Of a DNA stretch of 64,000 nucleotides, positions 16,978 through 25,629 are shown one piece after another. The first letter of the stretch is position 1. Each line of letters opens with the position of its first letter. The notes under the pieces were generated by a model, which ran no database searches, had not been told where the DNA came from, and saw nothing but the letters and a program-made list of their open reading frames with translations. The stretch comes from Murimonas intestini (GTDB taxonomy: Bacteria > Bacillota > Clostridia > Lachnospirales > Lachnospiraceae). Location: the NCBI GenBank assembly GCA_003148945.1, contig QGGY01000003.1, positions 124,001 to 188,000 on the forward strand. Reading direction: 5' to 3'. A program made the position numbers and the translations under genes.

Positions 16978-17742
16978 ATGACTTTATATGAAGCGATATA
17001 TGTACGGCGTTCTATCCGGTCATTCAGGATGGAGCCTGTCACTGATGATATATTAAAAGGGATCATGGATCTGGTGGCGGAGATGACACCTCTGTTTCCC
17101 CAGATAAAGTTCAGGGTTGACATTGTAGACTGTCTGAGCAGGAAGGGGAAGGTAGGAGGAGTCTTCACTAAGACGGCCCCTTATTATCTGGCTGTATTTT
17201 CAGAGCCTAAAGAAAAATATGATATGAATGCCGGCTATGTGATGCAGCAGATATCCCTCTATCTCACTACAAAAGGAGTGGGGACCTGCTTTCAGGGCAT
17301 GGGAAAGATGAAGGAGAGTCCGGCGGACGGGATGAAGTTTGTCATGCTGATGGCCTTCGGGCTTCCCAAGGGCGCTCTCATACGCCACGAATATGAGGCA
17401 AAACGGCTCAGCCTGGAGGAGCTTTGTGTGTACAAAGAGAGGCCCAGGACATGGGTAAAGGAAATGCTGGAGGCTGCCAGGCTTGCGCCTTCCAGTTTTA
17501 ACAGCCAGCCGTGGAGATTCGTTGTGTACGAAAACAGGGTGCATGTATTTTCGAAGAATCCTACCACAACAGCCAGCAAGAAGGGAAAATTCAATGAATT
17601 CAACTTCGGGGTGATGCTGGGGAATGTGATGGTGGCTGCGGAAGAGATATGGGTTGATCTGGACTTGATCAAGCTCAATAATATTACCCATAAATCAATT
17701 CCCAACAACCAGTATATGCTGAGTATTTTACTTAAAGCGTAA
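16978..17742 (+). CDS. Nitroreductase family protein (TM1586-like)
   Basis: A 254-residue flavoprotein. The N-terminal RRSIRSFRMEPV and the later AARLAPSSFNSQPWRFVV are the two FMN-contact motifs of the nitroreductase fold; their wide separation fits the TM1586-type subfamily. It probably binds FMN and reduces an unidentified electrophile using NAD(P)H. The ATG at 16978 has AAAGG about 8 bases upstream, better placed than for the GTG at 16969. It stands alone between pepF and the tRNA genes. Confidence 0.78.
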   Translation: MTLYEAIYVRRSIRSFRMEPVTDDILKGIMDLVAEMTPLFPQIKFRVDIVDCLSRKGKVGGVFTKTAPYYLAVFSEPKEKYDMNAGYVMQQISLYLTTKGVGTCFQGMGKMKESPADGMKFVMLMAFGLPKGALIRHEYEAKRLSLEELCVYKERPRTWVKEMLEAARLAPSSFNSQPWRFVVYENRVHVFSKNPTTTASKKGKFNEFNFGVMLGNVMVAAEEIWVDLDLIKLNNITHKSIPNNQYMLSILLKA

Positions 17743-17781
17743 ACAACAGAAAAAATTTAAAATAAAAATTGAAAAAAAGTA

Positions 17782-17810
17782 TTGACAAAATAAAGTGTTT
17801 GAGGTATAGT
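17782..17810 (+). promoter_or_regulatory. Promoter of the first tRNA-Gly gene
   Basis: TTGACA at 17782-17787, a 17-base spacer and TATAGT at 17805-17810, 48 bases before the mature tRNA. Confidence 0.75.
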
Positions 17811-17857
17811 ATCTATTGTCTTTGTGAGATAGAAAATATCCCGAAAGACAGAGAGAT

Positions 17858-17929
17858 GCACGAGTGGCTCAGTGGTGGAGTATCGCCTTGCCAAGGCGAG
17901 GGTCGCGGGTTCGAATCCCGTCTCGTGCT
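17858..17929 (+). tRNA. tRNA-Gly(GCC), copy 1
   Basis: A 72-base cloverleaf. The acceptor stem GCACGAG pairs with CTCGTGC (17922-17928), with discriminator T; the D stem is GCTC/GAGT; the anticodon arm TCGCC-TTGCCAA-GGCGA presents GCC; and the T arm GCGGG-TTCGAAT-CCCGT is standard. CCA is not encoded. It is identical to the second copy 152 bases downstream. Confidence 0.95.
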
Positions 17930-17944
17930 TTTGCAACAAATGTG

Positions 17945-17973
17945 TTGACAAAATAAATAATATAGTGTATAGT
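17945..17973 (+). promoter_or_regulatory. Promoter of the second tRNA-Gly gene
   Basis: TTGACA at 17945-17950, a 17-base spacer and TATAGT at 17968-17973. The boxes and the start of the spacer match the first tRNA's promoter, so the duplicated unit included its promoter. Confidence 0.75.
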
Positions 17974-18009
17974 ATTTTGTATCGCAGTAATACATAATAT
18001 ATACAGCAT

Positions 18010-18081
18010 GCACGAGTGGCTCAGTGGTGGAGTATCGCCTTGCCAAGGCGAGGGTCGCGGGTTCGAATCCCGTCTCGTGCT
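18010..18081 (+). tRNA. tRNA-Gly(GCC), copy 2
   Basis: The same 72 bases as copy 1, with anticodon GCC. It is followed directly by a run of seven T residues, which with the acceptor/T-arm structure can serve as terminator. Confidence 0.95.
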
Positions 18082-18158
18082 TTTTTTGTACCTAAAATTC
18101 AAATTCTTTTAACATCCAAAACTTTTCTGTTCATTCTCTTAAGATTTCCAAAAGTGGC

Positions 18159-18187
18159 TGTACAAATGAAAATCTCCTTTGTATAAT
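18159..18187 (+). promoter_or_regulatory. Probable promoter of the P-type ATPase gene
   Basis: TGTACA at 18159-18164 (4 of 6 matches to TTGACA), a 17-base spacer and a perfect TATAAT at 18182-18187. This leaves an A+T-rich leader of about 120 bases in which I see no riboswitch. Confidence 0.45.
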
Positions 18188-18312
18188 GGTGGAGATGGAT
18201 TAAATTACCTGGAAAAAAGTTAATTATTTTTCAGGTTGATAATTTATTGATTATTATATGGAAGAATACTATATATAAAATAATAATTAACCAAAGAATA
18301 TGAGGCGATAAA

Positions 18313-20697
18313 ATGGCAGACGGATCTAACCGGGGCCTGACCAAAGCAGAAGTAGAAAAAAGGATACATTTAGGCCAGGTCAATATTATCAATAACAGTA
18401 TCTCCAAATCTAAAAAAGAGATTGTTATGACACATACCCTGACATATTTCAACTTCCTGAATTTATTTCTGGGAGTGCTTGTTATTATATCAGGACAATT
18501 TAAGAATATCACGTTTATGGGCGTTATCATAGTCAATTCGCTGATAGGCATAGCCCAGGAGTTTAAGGTAAAGAAGCTGATCGACAAGCTGTCAGTGATC
18601 ACAGCGTCAAAGGCCAAGGTGATCAGGGACGGAGCGCTGTTCCAGATTCCCATAACCCAGGTGGTCATGGATGATTTGATGATAGTGGAAAACGGCGACC
18701 AGGTCTGCTCCGACGCTGTTGTACTTCAGTCTGACGGCATGGAAGTAAATGAATCCATGCTCACAGGAGAATCCAAGCCTGTAAAAAAGAAACCGGGAGA
18801 CCAGCTGATGTCGGGAAGTTTCCTGGTGGCAGGAAGCGGTGTTGGACGGGTAGTGAACGTGGGCGAAGACAATTATGCGGCTGTCCTGGCCAGAAAAGCC
18901 AAGACTAAGAAGCGTGCCACGTCTGAAATGCAGCAGACGATCAAAAAAATAATCCAGGTTATCGGTGTGGCGCTGATACCTATCGGAATACTGCTCTATC
19001 TCTCCCAGAGCAGAGTGGAAGGCAGCACATTTTCAGATTCACTTGTCACCACTGTGGCAGGCGTGATCGGAATGATCCCGGAAGGACTTGTACTTCTGAC
19101 GAGCGTCTCGTTTATTCTGGGTGTGGGGCGTCTGGCCAGAAAGAGGGCTCTTGTCCAGGAAATGGAAGCTATAGAGGCTCTGGCAAGGGTGAACGTACTC
19201 TGTCTTGACAAGACAGGCACTATCACCACGGGCAAGCTGGAGGTCGTGGAAGTAGAAGGCCTGGGTGATGTGGAGAGTTCTCAGGTGGAGACTGTCATGA
19301 ATGAGGTGGCTTTTGCTTTTGATGATGTGAACAACACCCAGGAAGCCCTGATGAAGAGATTTAAAAAGACCGGAGCATGGTCTGTCTCAGAGAAGATTCC
19401 ATTTTCTTCAGACAGAAAATACAGAGCGATCCGTTTTGCGGACAAGGGCTGCTATGTGCTGGGGGCTCCGGAATTTTTAAATAAAGATGATGAAGAACTC
19501 TCATTGAAGGTAGAAGGATATTCTAAGGAAGGCTTGAGGGTGCTGCTGCTGGGCAGCTGTGAGGATATGGATACGGAAGACGGCAGCGTGTCAGGTGTGA
19601 AGCCAATGGGGCTGATAGTGATATCAGACTGTATTCGCCCGGAAGCCCCGGCCGTGTTTGAATATTTCAGGGACCAGCATGTGGATATTAAAGTTATCTC
19701 AGGCGATAACCCTGTGACTGTCTCCCAGATAGCCGTCAAGGCGGGCCTGGAGGGCGGAGAGCACTTTATAGATGCATCCACTCTTCCGGAAAATTTTGAG
19801 GAACTCAAGAGCATGGTGGAGGGCTATTCTGTATTCGGCCGCGTGAAGCCGGAGCAGAAGGAGCAGATCATCAGGGCATACCAGGCAAACAATAATGTAG
19901 TGGGTATGGTAGGTGACGGTGTCAATGACGTGCTCGCTTTAAAGGATGCGGACTGCGGCATTGCCATGGCGGCAGGAAGCGATGCTGCCAAGCAGGTGGC
20001 ACATATCGTGCTGCTGGATTCAAATTTTGCTTGCCTGAAGAATATTGTAAGTGAAGGCCGTATGATCATAAGCAATATAGAAAGGGTAAGCTCTCTGTAT
20101 CTGACAAAAACTATCTATTCGGTATTCCTGTGCATCATATTTATATTGCTGGAGCGGTCTTATCCATTTATACCAATACAGCTGTCGTGGATCAGTACGG
20201 CGGCGATAGGGCTGCCAAGCTTTATCCTGACACTGGAGCAGTCAGAATCAGTGAACAGCAACGGGTTCCTGCGGCATGTGTTAAGAGTCGCGCTTCCCTG
20301 TGCTCTGACAATGGTACTGAGCATGTGTATGATACAGGGGCTTGTACCGTTCTGGGGCGGTGATGAGATGCTCACTTATACGCTGAACATGCTGATCGGC
20401 GGTATGGTAAGTATCATGGTAGTTTACAGGGTGTGTATGCCGATGAACTGGATGAGAAGGTCACTATTTGCGGCAGTACTCATAATCTTTGCGGCAGGAG
20501 TACTGATAGCGCCGGGATTCCTGGGGATCTATCCTGTATTCCGCTGGGAGATGCTTCTGGCCATCCCCCTGGCATGTATGGTGATAGTCTGTGAAGGCAT
20601 CCTTTCCAGACTGGTGAAGGAATGTTTTGTCATGAAGGAAAAGTTTGTTAAGAAGATCAAGGCAAAGCGTGCTGAGAGGGCAGGAAACCCTGCCTGA
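18313..20697 (+). CDS. Cation-translocating P-type ATPase (CtpE-like)
   Basis: A 794-residue P-type ATPase. The actuator motif is MLTGESKPVKK (near residue 155), the phosphorylation site is CLDKTGTITTGK (near 298), and the hinge is GDGVNDVLALKDADCGIAMA. The membrane helix that sets specificity carries GMIPEGLVLLTS, the PEGL pattern of the CtpE group, which has been linked to calcium uptake in mycobacteria. It has about two helices before the actuator, two before the P domain and six at the C-terminus; there is no N-terminal heavy-metal domain. RBS GAGGCGAT precedes the ATG. It ends before a strong terminator; the potassium-transport genes follow, so cation homeostasis is the shared theme. Confidence 0.87.
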   Translation: MADGSNRGLTKAEVEKRIHLGQVNIINNSISKSKKEIVMTHTLTYFNFLNLFLGVLVIISGQFKNITFMGVIIVNSLIGIAQEFKVKKLIDKLSVITASKAKVIRDGALFQIPITQVVMDDLMIVENGDQVCSDAVVLQSDGMEVNESMLTGESKPVKKKPGDQLMSGSFLVAGSGVGRVVNVGEDNYAAVLARKAKTKKRATSEMQQTIKKIIQVIGVALIPIGILLYLSQSRVEGSTFSDSLVTTVAGVIGMIPEGLVLLTSVSFILGVGRLARKRALVQEMEAIEALARVNVLCLDKTGTITTGKLEVVEVEGLGDVESSQVETVMNEVAFAFDDVNNTQEALMKRFKKTGAWSVSEKIPFSSDRKYRAIRFADKGCYVLGAPEFLNKDDEELSLKVEGYSKEGLRVLLLGSCEDMDTEDGSVSGVKPMGLIVISDCIRPEAPAVFEYFRDQHVDIKVISGDNPVTVSQIAVKAGLEGGEHFIDASTLPENFEELKSMVEGYSVFGRVKPEQKEQIIRAYQANNNVVGMVGDGVNDVLALKDADCGIAMAAGSDAAKQVAHIVLLDSNFACLKNIVSEGRMIISNIERVSSLYLTKTIYSVFLCIIFILLERSYPFIPIQLSWISTAAIGLPSFILTLEQSESVNSNGFLRHVLRVALPCALTMVLSMCMIQGLVPFWGGDEMLTYTLNMLIGGMVSIMVVYRVCMPMNWMRRSLFAAVLIIFAAGVLIAPGFLGIYPVFRWEMLLAIPLACMVIVCEGILSRLVKECFVMKEKFVKKIKAKRAERAGNPA

Positions 20698-20732
20698 AGG
20701 CATCAAACAAAATAGAAAATAAAAGATAAGAA

Positions 20733-20776
20733 AAACCTGGCTCTTGGGGGAAATGCCCTGCGGAGCCAGGTTTTTT
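20733..20776 (+). terminator. Rho-independent terminator after the P-type ATPase
   Basis: Arms AAACCTGGCTC (20733-20743) and GAGCCAGGTTT (20763-20773) pair perfectly over 11 bases and run into a T tract. Confidence 0.85.
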
Positions 20777-20832
20777 GCCGGATGGATGCACAGAGCGCAC
20801 TTTTGGTAACAGTTGGGCCTTTGTTCTTAACA

Positions 20833-20862
20833 GAATCTTTATACAGAGGGCGGAATCTTTAT
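20833..20862 (+). promoter_or_regulatory. Candidate response-regulator direct repeat upstream of the ktr operon
   Basis: GAATCTTTAT occurs at 20833-20842 and again at 20853-20862, a period of 20 bases or about two helical turns, as expected for an OmpR-class dimer pair. A TATAAT at 20917-20922 follows without a good -35 box. The KdpE-like regulator encoded in the same operon is the obvious candidate to bind. Confidence 0.45.
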
Positions 20863-20916
20863 GGTTTCCTAATGCGTAAAAGATCAATATTAGCACGGCC
20901 TTAACGCCTGTTTTTT

Positions 20917-20922
20917 TATAAT
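20917..20922 (+). promoter_or_regulatory. -10 box of the potassium-transport operon
   Basis: TATAAT preceded by a T run; the hexamer 17 bases upstream (CACGGC) is not a -35 box. It lies 33 bases before the first gene. Confidence 0.45.
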
Positions 20923-20954
20923 AGAGACAGGAAGAGAGAAAGGCGGTGGATATT

Positions 20955-21455
20955 ATGCTGCAGGTATTATTAGTGATAGCAGGAGCACTTATTGTTTTGT
21001 TCGGAGGCATGTATATCATGTCAGGGATAGATAAGTGGCTGAGGGAGGATGGATTTATAAAGGAGGAGGCTGCTCCGGCTGAAAAAAAGAAGGCGGGTGG
21101 CAGGGCAGAAGACAGATATGAGATGCTTGTTTTCGGAAGCACAAGGGAGGCTGAAGAAATCTGCAGGTGTGCGCGGGAATCGAAGCTGAGTGCTGTATTC
21201 TCAGACGAGGTTCTCTTCAGAAAAGAGTGGGAGGACATCAGATATATTGTGGCTGTATCAGATTCAGATCTGGATAATCTTCTTTTATGCAATATAGGGA
21301 AGAAGCTGTATAATCTCCAGGGAGCTTTTGGTATCTGTTCTTTAAAAGAGAACAGGAAGCTTTTTAAGAATTCCGGGATAAAGATCATTGAGAAAAGGGA
21401 AGATATGGGAGAATATATCCTGGGACTTCTGGGCAGAAGGGAGTCTTTGGCATGA
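20955..21455 (+). CDS. Membrane-anchored RCK/TrkA-N-like protein of the potassium operon
   Basis: A 166-residue protein with one N-terminal transmembrane helix (about residues 3-22), a charged linker rich in Glu, Lys and Ala, and a domain of about 110 residues. That domain resembles the second half of a TrkA-N Rossmann fold: IVAVSDSDLDNLLLCN matches the conserved acidic strand and helix, and KLFKNSGIKII the end of the fold. The nucleotide-binding Gly-rich loop is degenerate (LVFGSTREAEEI instead of GxGxxG). ATG 20955 has AAGGCGG about 7 bases upstream; a GTG at 20946 is less likely. Its stop overlaps KtrB. It may be a regulatory subunit; I know of no described function. Confidence 0.6.
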   Translation: MLQVLLVIAGALIVLFGGMYIMSGIDKWLREDGFIKEEAAPAEKKKAGGRAEDRYEMLVFGSTREAEEICRCARESKLSAVFSDEVLFRKEWEDIRYIVAVSDSDLDNLLLCNIGKKLYNLQGAFGICSLKENRKLFKNSGIKIIEKREDMGEYILGLLGRRESLA

Positions 21456-22792
21456 AGATGTTCTATAAGAAACTGACCCAGACCCAGATGATAGCTATAG
21501 GGTTCTTTTTGATCATAATAACCGGGACACTGCTTCTTACATTGCCGGCAGCCAGCAGGAGCGGGCAGTCAGCAGGCTTTCTGAATGCGCTGTTTACAGC
21601 TACGTCAGCTTCCTGCGTGACAGGGCTGGTAGTGGGGGATACATTTCAGACTTGGACACTTTTTGGGCAGATCGTGATCATTGTCATGATCCAGATAGGC
21701 GGTCTGGGATTTATGACAGTGGGAGTGTTTTTCTCAATCCTCCTGCGCAGAAAGATCGGGCTGCGCACCAGGGGGATCCTCCAGGAGAGTGTCAATACTC
21801 TTCAGATAGGCGGTATTGTGAGGCTGGTGAAGAGGATAGTCATAGGAACGGCTGTCTTTGAGGTCACAGGGGCTGTACTTCTATGTACCAGGTTCATACC
21901 CCGGTTTGGATGGGGCAGAGGGATCTATTATGGTATCTTCCACTCCATTTCGGCTTTCTGCAATGCAGGGTTTGACCTGATGGGAGAGGGGGCGCCGTAT
22001 GTCTCATTTACTGGATATGCGGATGACTGGGTGATCAATATAACTATCATGGCTCTGATCGTCGTAGGCGGAATCGGATTCCTGGTCTGGGACGATATTT
22101 ATACTAATAAATGGAAAATCAGGAAATACAGGCTACATACAAAGATCGTGCTCAGCGCGACAGGTGTTCTTATTTTTGGCGGGGCCGCCCTGTTTTTATT
22201 ATTTGAGAACAGTCATCTGATGGATGGCATGAGTGTGCACGGAAAGGTCTTAAGCTCCCTGTTCAGCTCTGTAACGGCCAGGACAGCAGGTTTTAACACG
22301 ATTGATACGGCAGCTCTGCAGGAGAGCAGTAAAATGCTGACGATCATACTGATGTTCATAGGAGGCAGCCCCGGTTCTACAGCCGGAGGTGTAAAGACCA
22401 CCACAATGGTGGTGCTTCTCATGTATCTGAAAGCAAATGTAAAAAAGGAGAACAGCTGCAACATATTTAAAAGAAGCCTGGAGGCAGAGACGATAAAAAA
22501 GGCAAGCGCAGTATTCTGTACGAACCTGTTCCTGGCAATAGCTGCGGTAGTGGCGATAACCGCGATCCAGCCCATAAGCCTGACAGATACAGCATTTGAG
22601 GTATTTTCCGCCATAGGCACGGTTGGGATGTCCACCGGGATCACAAGGGAGCTGACAGCTGTATCCAGGTGTATCATCATTTTCCTGATGTACTGCGGTA
22701 GGATAGGGAGCCTTTCATTTGCACTCTCCTTCAGGAGCAATAAAATAATAACACCTGTTTCACAGCCTGTAGAGCGTATAACAATTGGCTGA
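21452..22792 (+). CDS. ktrB: Potassium uptake membrane subunit, TrkH/KtrB family
   Basis: A 446-residue channel-like transporter, the usual KtrB length. All four pore loops can be seen: TATSASCVTGLV, ISAFCNAGFDL, TARTAGFNTID and IGTVGMSTGI, each with the selectivity-filter glycine. The gating loop region between the halves is present (GGSPGSTAGGVKTTT). It starts inside the stop of the upstream gene and is followed 19 bases later by the cytoplasmic KtrA ring protein. With KtrA it forms a sodium- or proton-assisted potassium uptake system. Confidence 0.92.
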   Translation: MKMFYKKLTQTQMIAIGFFLIIITGTLLLTLPAASRSGQSAGFLNALFTATSASCVTGLVVGDTFQTWTLFGQIVIIVMIQIGGLGFMTVGVFFSILLRRKIGLRTRGILQESVNTLQIGGIVRLVKRIVIGTAVFEVTGAVLLCTRFIPRFGWGRGIYYGIFHSISAFCNAGFDLMGEGAPYVSFTGYADDWVINITIMALIVVGGIGFLVWDDIYTNKWKIRKYRLHTKIVLSATGVLIFGGAALFLLFENSHLMDGMSVHGKVLSSLFSSVTARTAGFNTIDTAALQESSKMLTIILMFIGGSPGSTAGGVKTTTMVVLLMYLKANVKKENSCNIFKRSLEAETIKKASAVFCTNLFLAIAAVVAITAIQPISLTDTAFEVFSAIGTVGMSTGITRELTAVSRCIIIFLMYCGRIGSLSFALSFRSNKIITPVSQPVERITIG

Positions 22793-22811
22793 CAAAGAGA
22801 GGAGATTAAAT

Positions 22812-23465
22812 ATGAAGACAATACTTATAATAGGCATGGGGAGATTTGGCCATCATCTGTGCAAGGACTTTTATAAGCTGGGCAATGAAGTGATGATAAT
22901 AGACAAATGCCAGGAAAAGGTGGAGGACCTTCTGGCATATTCCACAGCCGCAAAAGTAGGCGACTGTACAAATGAAGAAGTGCTCAGAAGCCTTGGGATC
23001 GGGAATTTTGACTTGTGTTTTGTATGTATAGGTTCGAATTTCCAGAGCAGCCTGGAGATTACCAGCATGGTAAAGGAGATGGGCGGCAAGTATGTCATCA
23101 GCAAAGCCAGCAGGGATATACACGCCAAATTTCTTTTAAGAAACGGAGCGGATGAGGTGATCTATCCTGACAGGGATATTGCAGAGAAGCTGGCTGTGCG
23201 CCATAGCGCCGACCATGTATTTGACTATATAGAGCTGACAAAGGGATATTCTATTTTCGAGATCCCTCCCATGCACAGCTGGCTGGGAAAAAGCATAAGG
23301 CAGGTAGATATCCGGGCTAAATTCCATGTGAGCATCCTGGGGATCAAGAGAGATGGAAATCTTGAGCTTATGCCCCATGCTGACTATATCCTGCGTGATA
23401 AAGAGCATCTTATGGTTATCGGGAAGAAGGAAGATATTGACAGAATATTGGCAAATATGCGATGA
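22812..23465 (+). CDS. ktrA: Potassium uptake regulatory subunit KtrA/TrkA (RCK protein)
   Basis: A 217-residue soluble RCK protein. The N-terminal Rossmann domain begins ILIIGMGRFGHHLCKDF (GxGxxG intact), followed by VMIIDKCQEKV and FVCIGSNFQSSLE; the C-terminal RCK_C domain (about residues 135-217) has LGKSIRQVDIRAKFHVSILG. It forms the gating ring under KtrB and would bind ATP/ADP or NAD(H), and possibly c-di-AMP via RCK_C. The ATG at 22812 is preceded by GAGGAGATT; an in-frame ATG at 22785 lies inside ktrB. It is the intact counterpart of the degenerate RCK-like protein at the operon head. Confidence 0.92.
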   Translation: MKTILIIGMGRFGHHLCKDFYKLGNEVMIIDKCQEKVEDLLAYSTAAKVGDCTNEEVLRSLGIGNFDLCFVCIGSNFQSSLEITSMVKEMGGKYVISKASRDIHAKFLLRNGADEVIYPDRDIAEKLAVRHSADHVFDYIELTKGYSIFEIPPMHSWLGKSIRQVDIRAKFHVSILGIKRDGNLELMPHADYILRDKEHLMVIGKKEDIDRILANMR

Positions 23466-23504
23466 CGTGTTATGATAGGGGAAAGTTAAAAAAGGAGCAG
23501 AGAG

Positions 23505-24917
23505 ATGAAAAAGCTTATCCGGCACCCACAGGTGGTCTATATAGCGCGCCTTCTTGTCATTATGACTGCGACAACTGTATTCTCCATCTGGCTGAGTAAT
23601 TTTGGTATAGGAAAAGAAAATACGCTGATGGTATTTATGGTAGGAGTACTGCTTACAACCACTTGTACAGGGGGATACCAGTACGGTATAGTTGTGTCTG
23701 TTATCAGTGTCATGATCTTTAATTATTTTTTTACTGTTCCCCTGCATACCTTTGCCATCACAAATACGAATGATATAGTCCTGATCTTCTTTTTCCTGAC
23801 AGCGTCTGTTATCTCATCAAGCCTGACAGTCCGGTTCCGCAAACAGCTGGAAATAGCTCAGAAGAATGAGCAGACTGCCAGGCTTTTGTATGAGATGTCA
23901 GAAAGCTTTATCAATGTAACAGGCAAGGATAATATCATCCAGCTGGGTATCCGCTATATCTATGAGCACACAAAGTATGAGAGTGCGGTGGAGCTGCAGG
24001 ATGAGACTGTGGTGGACGGGTCTAACGGGAAATATACGTCAAAGGATTACATGATGGTGCCGATCATTGGGCTGACAAAACAGATTGGTGTCCTGAAAAT
24101 ATATAATCATAACCAGGGCCTGACGACAGAGCAGGAGCTTCTCATCAAGACGGCGGCAAATCAGATCGGAATCGCTCTCGACAGAGAGCTTATTTATTCT
24201 GAACAGGAAAAAATTAAGCTGGATATGGAGCGGGAGCATATGAAGGGCAGTATGCTGCGCAGCATATCCCATGATTTCAGGACGCCGCTGACAGGGATCA
24301 TCGGGGACTGCGGCCTCATTCTGGAGTCTGACGGACAGGATATGGACAGTATCCGGCAGCTGGCAGGGGATATTGATGAGCAGGCGGCATGGCTCATGAA
24401 AATGATGGAAAATATCCTGAATATGACTAAGATCGAGAGCGGCAAATTCGAGATCACCAAAGAGCAGGAAGTGATAGAGGATATTGTTTATGAGGCAGTG
24501 CGCCATGTAGCAGGACTCCAGGAGCACAGGAAATTCACGCTGACCATGCCTGAAGAGATACTCCTGGCTGAGGCGGATGGAAAAATGCTTGTACAGGTCA
24601 TTATAAACCTGCTGGATAATGCCATGAAGCATACACAGGAAGGGGGGAGGATATCCCTCTCTGTGTCCTGGCGGAACGGCAGGGCTTATGTGCAGGTGGA
24701 GGATGACGGGGACGGTATATCAGATGATATGATGGGACATCTTTTTGATGAATTTACTACAAGCTCAGAAGGAGGATCTGACCAGGTCAGAGGTATTGGA
24801 CTTGGGCTTGCCATCAGCAGGGCTGTGGTCACTGCCCACGGAGGTGAGATATGGGCGGAAAACAGGCTTGAGGGCGGAGCCAGATTTATATTTTGGATAA
24901 AAGCGGAGAAGGTTTGA
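23505..24917 (+). CDS. KdpD-like sensor histidine kinase lacking the KdpD N-terminal domain
   Basis: A 470-residue kinase corresponding to the C-terminal half of KdpD: a DUF4118 four-helix membrane domain (about residues 8-105), a GAF-like domain (about 120-225), HisKA with phospho-acceptor in SISHDFRTPLTGI (near residue 255), and HATPase_c (NLLDNAMKHT, DDGDGIS, GIGLGLAISRAV). The KdpD turgor domain and its Walker A and USP region, normally about 400 residues, are absent. GGAG precedes the ATG. It is co-transcribed with KtrAB and a KdpE-like regulator. No kdpFABC genes are visible, so this pair may control Ktr (inference). Confidence 0.87.
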   Translation: MKKLIRHPQVVYIARLLVIMTATTVFSIWLSNFGIGKENTLMVFMVGVLLTTTCTGGYQYGIVVSVISVMIFNYFFTVPLHTFAITNTNDIVLIFFFLTASVISSSLTVRFRKQLEIAQKNEQTARLLYEMSESFINVTGKDNIIQLGIRYIYEHTKYESAVELQDETVVDGSNGKYTSKDYMMVPIIGLTKQIGVLKIYNHNQGLTTEQELLIKTAANQIGIALDRELIYSEQEKIKLDMEREHMKGSMLRSISHDFRTPLTGIIGDCGLILESDGQDMDSIRQLAGDIDEQAAWLMKMMENILNMTKIESGKFEITKEQEVIEDIVYEAVRHVAGLQEHRKFTLTMPEEILLAEADGKMLVQVIINLLDNAMKHTQEGGRISLSVSWRNGRAYVQVEDDGDGISDDMMGHLFDEFTTSSEGGSDQVRGIGLGLAISRAVVTAHGGEIWAENRLEGGARFIFWIKAEKV

Positions 24918-24920
24918 TTG

Positions 24921-25616
24921 ATGGAAGATAAGAGGACGATCCTCATAGTTGAGGATGACAAATATATCATAAATTTTATATCTATGAGCCTGAAAAAGGA
25001 GAATTACAGGTATTATGCCGCCAAATCGGTGGAGGAGGCAGTCAGTCTGTTTTATGCCAACCAGCCGGATCTGATAATACTTGATCTGGGCCTGCCTGAC
25101 GGGGACGGGATAGAGGTGATAGAGCGGGTACGGGAGAAATCCCAGATTCCCATAATAGTCGTGTCTGCCAGACAGGAGGAGCAGGAAAAGATCAGGGCGC
25201 TGGATATGGGGGCAGATGATTACGTGACTAAGCCCTTCTATATGGGGGAACTGATGGCGCGCATAAGAGTTGCCATGCGCAAGCATATACAGGTGCCCGG
25301 CAGTCAGATGAAAGAGGATGTATTCACATGTGATTATTTAAGTGTGGATAATGAAAAAAGGAAGGTTTTCATAGACGAAGAGGAGATACATCTTACGCCT
25401 ATTGAATTCAGGATACTGAACCTTTTGATCGCAAACAGGGGAAAGGTGCTCACACATCACTATATCATGGATGAAATATGGGGAAGCACGGAGGGCGTGG
25501 AGTCAGGAAATCTGAGAGTTTTCATGGCGGGCCTGAGAAGGAAGATAGAAAAAGAACCGGCGCACCCCAGGTTCATCCTGACGGAAGTGGGGGTTGGGTA
25601 CCGGTTCTCATCCTAG
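24921..25616 (+). CDS. KdpE-like OmpR-family response regulator
   Basis: A 231-residue two-component regulator. The receiver domain has the acidic pair VEDDK, phospho-acceptor Asp in LIILDLGLPDGDG (near residue 54), VVSAR and the conserved Lys in YVTKPF. The C-terminal winged helix (about residues 130-230) contains HLTPIEFRILNLLIANRGKV and the recognition region ending GVGYRFSS. ATG 24921 is chosen over the TTG at 24918, directly after the kinase stop. Its likely targets include the direct repeat at 20833-20862. It ends 13 bases from the convergent YitT gene with no clear terminator between. Confidence 0.9.
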   Translation: MEDKRTILIVEDDKYIINFISMSLKKENYRYYAAKSVEEAVSLFYANQPDLIILDLGLPDGDGIEVIERVREKSQIPIIVVSARQEEQEKIRALDMGADDYVTKPFYMGELMARIRVAMRKHIQVPGSQMKEDVFTCDYLSVDNEKRKVFIDEEEIHLTPIEFRILNLLIANRGKVLTHHYIMDEIWGSTEGVESGNLRVFMAGLRRKIEKEPAHPRFILTEVGVGYRFSS

Positions 25617-25629
25617 CACAATAATTAAA

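Noticed and set aside
17858-18081. Attachment-site duplication from an integrated element at tRNA-Gly
   Set aside because: Only 80 bases lie between the identical tRNAs, each has its own promoter, and no integrase is nearby; simple tandem duplication is enough.
20777-20954. c-di-AMP (ydaO-type) riboswitch upstream of the ktr operon
   Set aside because: I looked because ktr genes often carry one; the leader is too short and lacks the expected conserved stems. A response-regulator site fits better.
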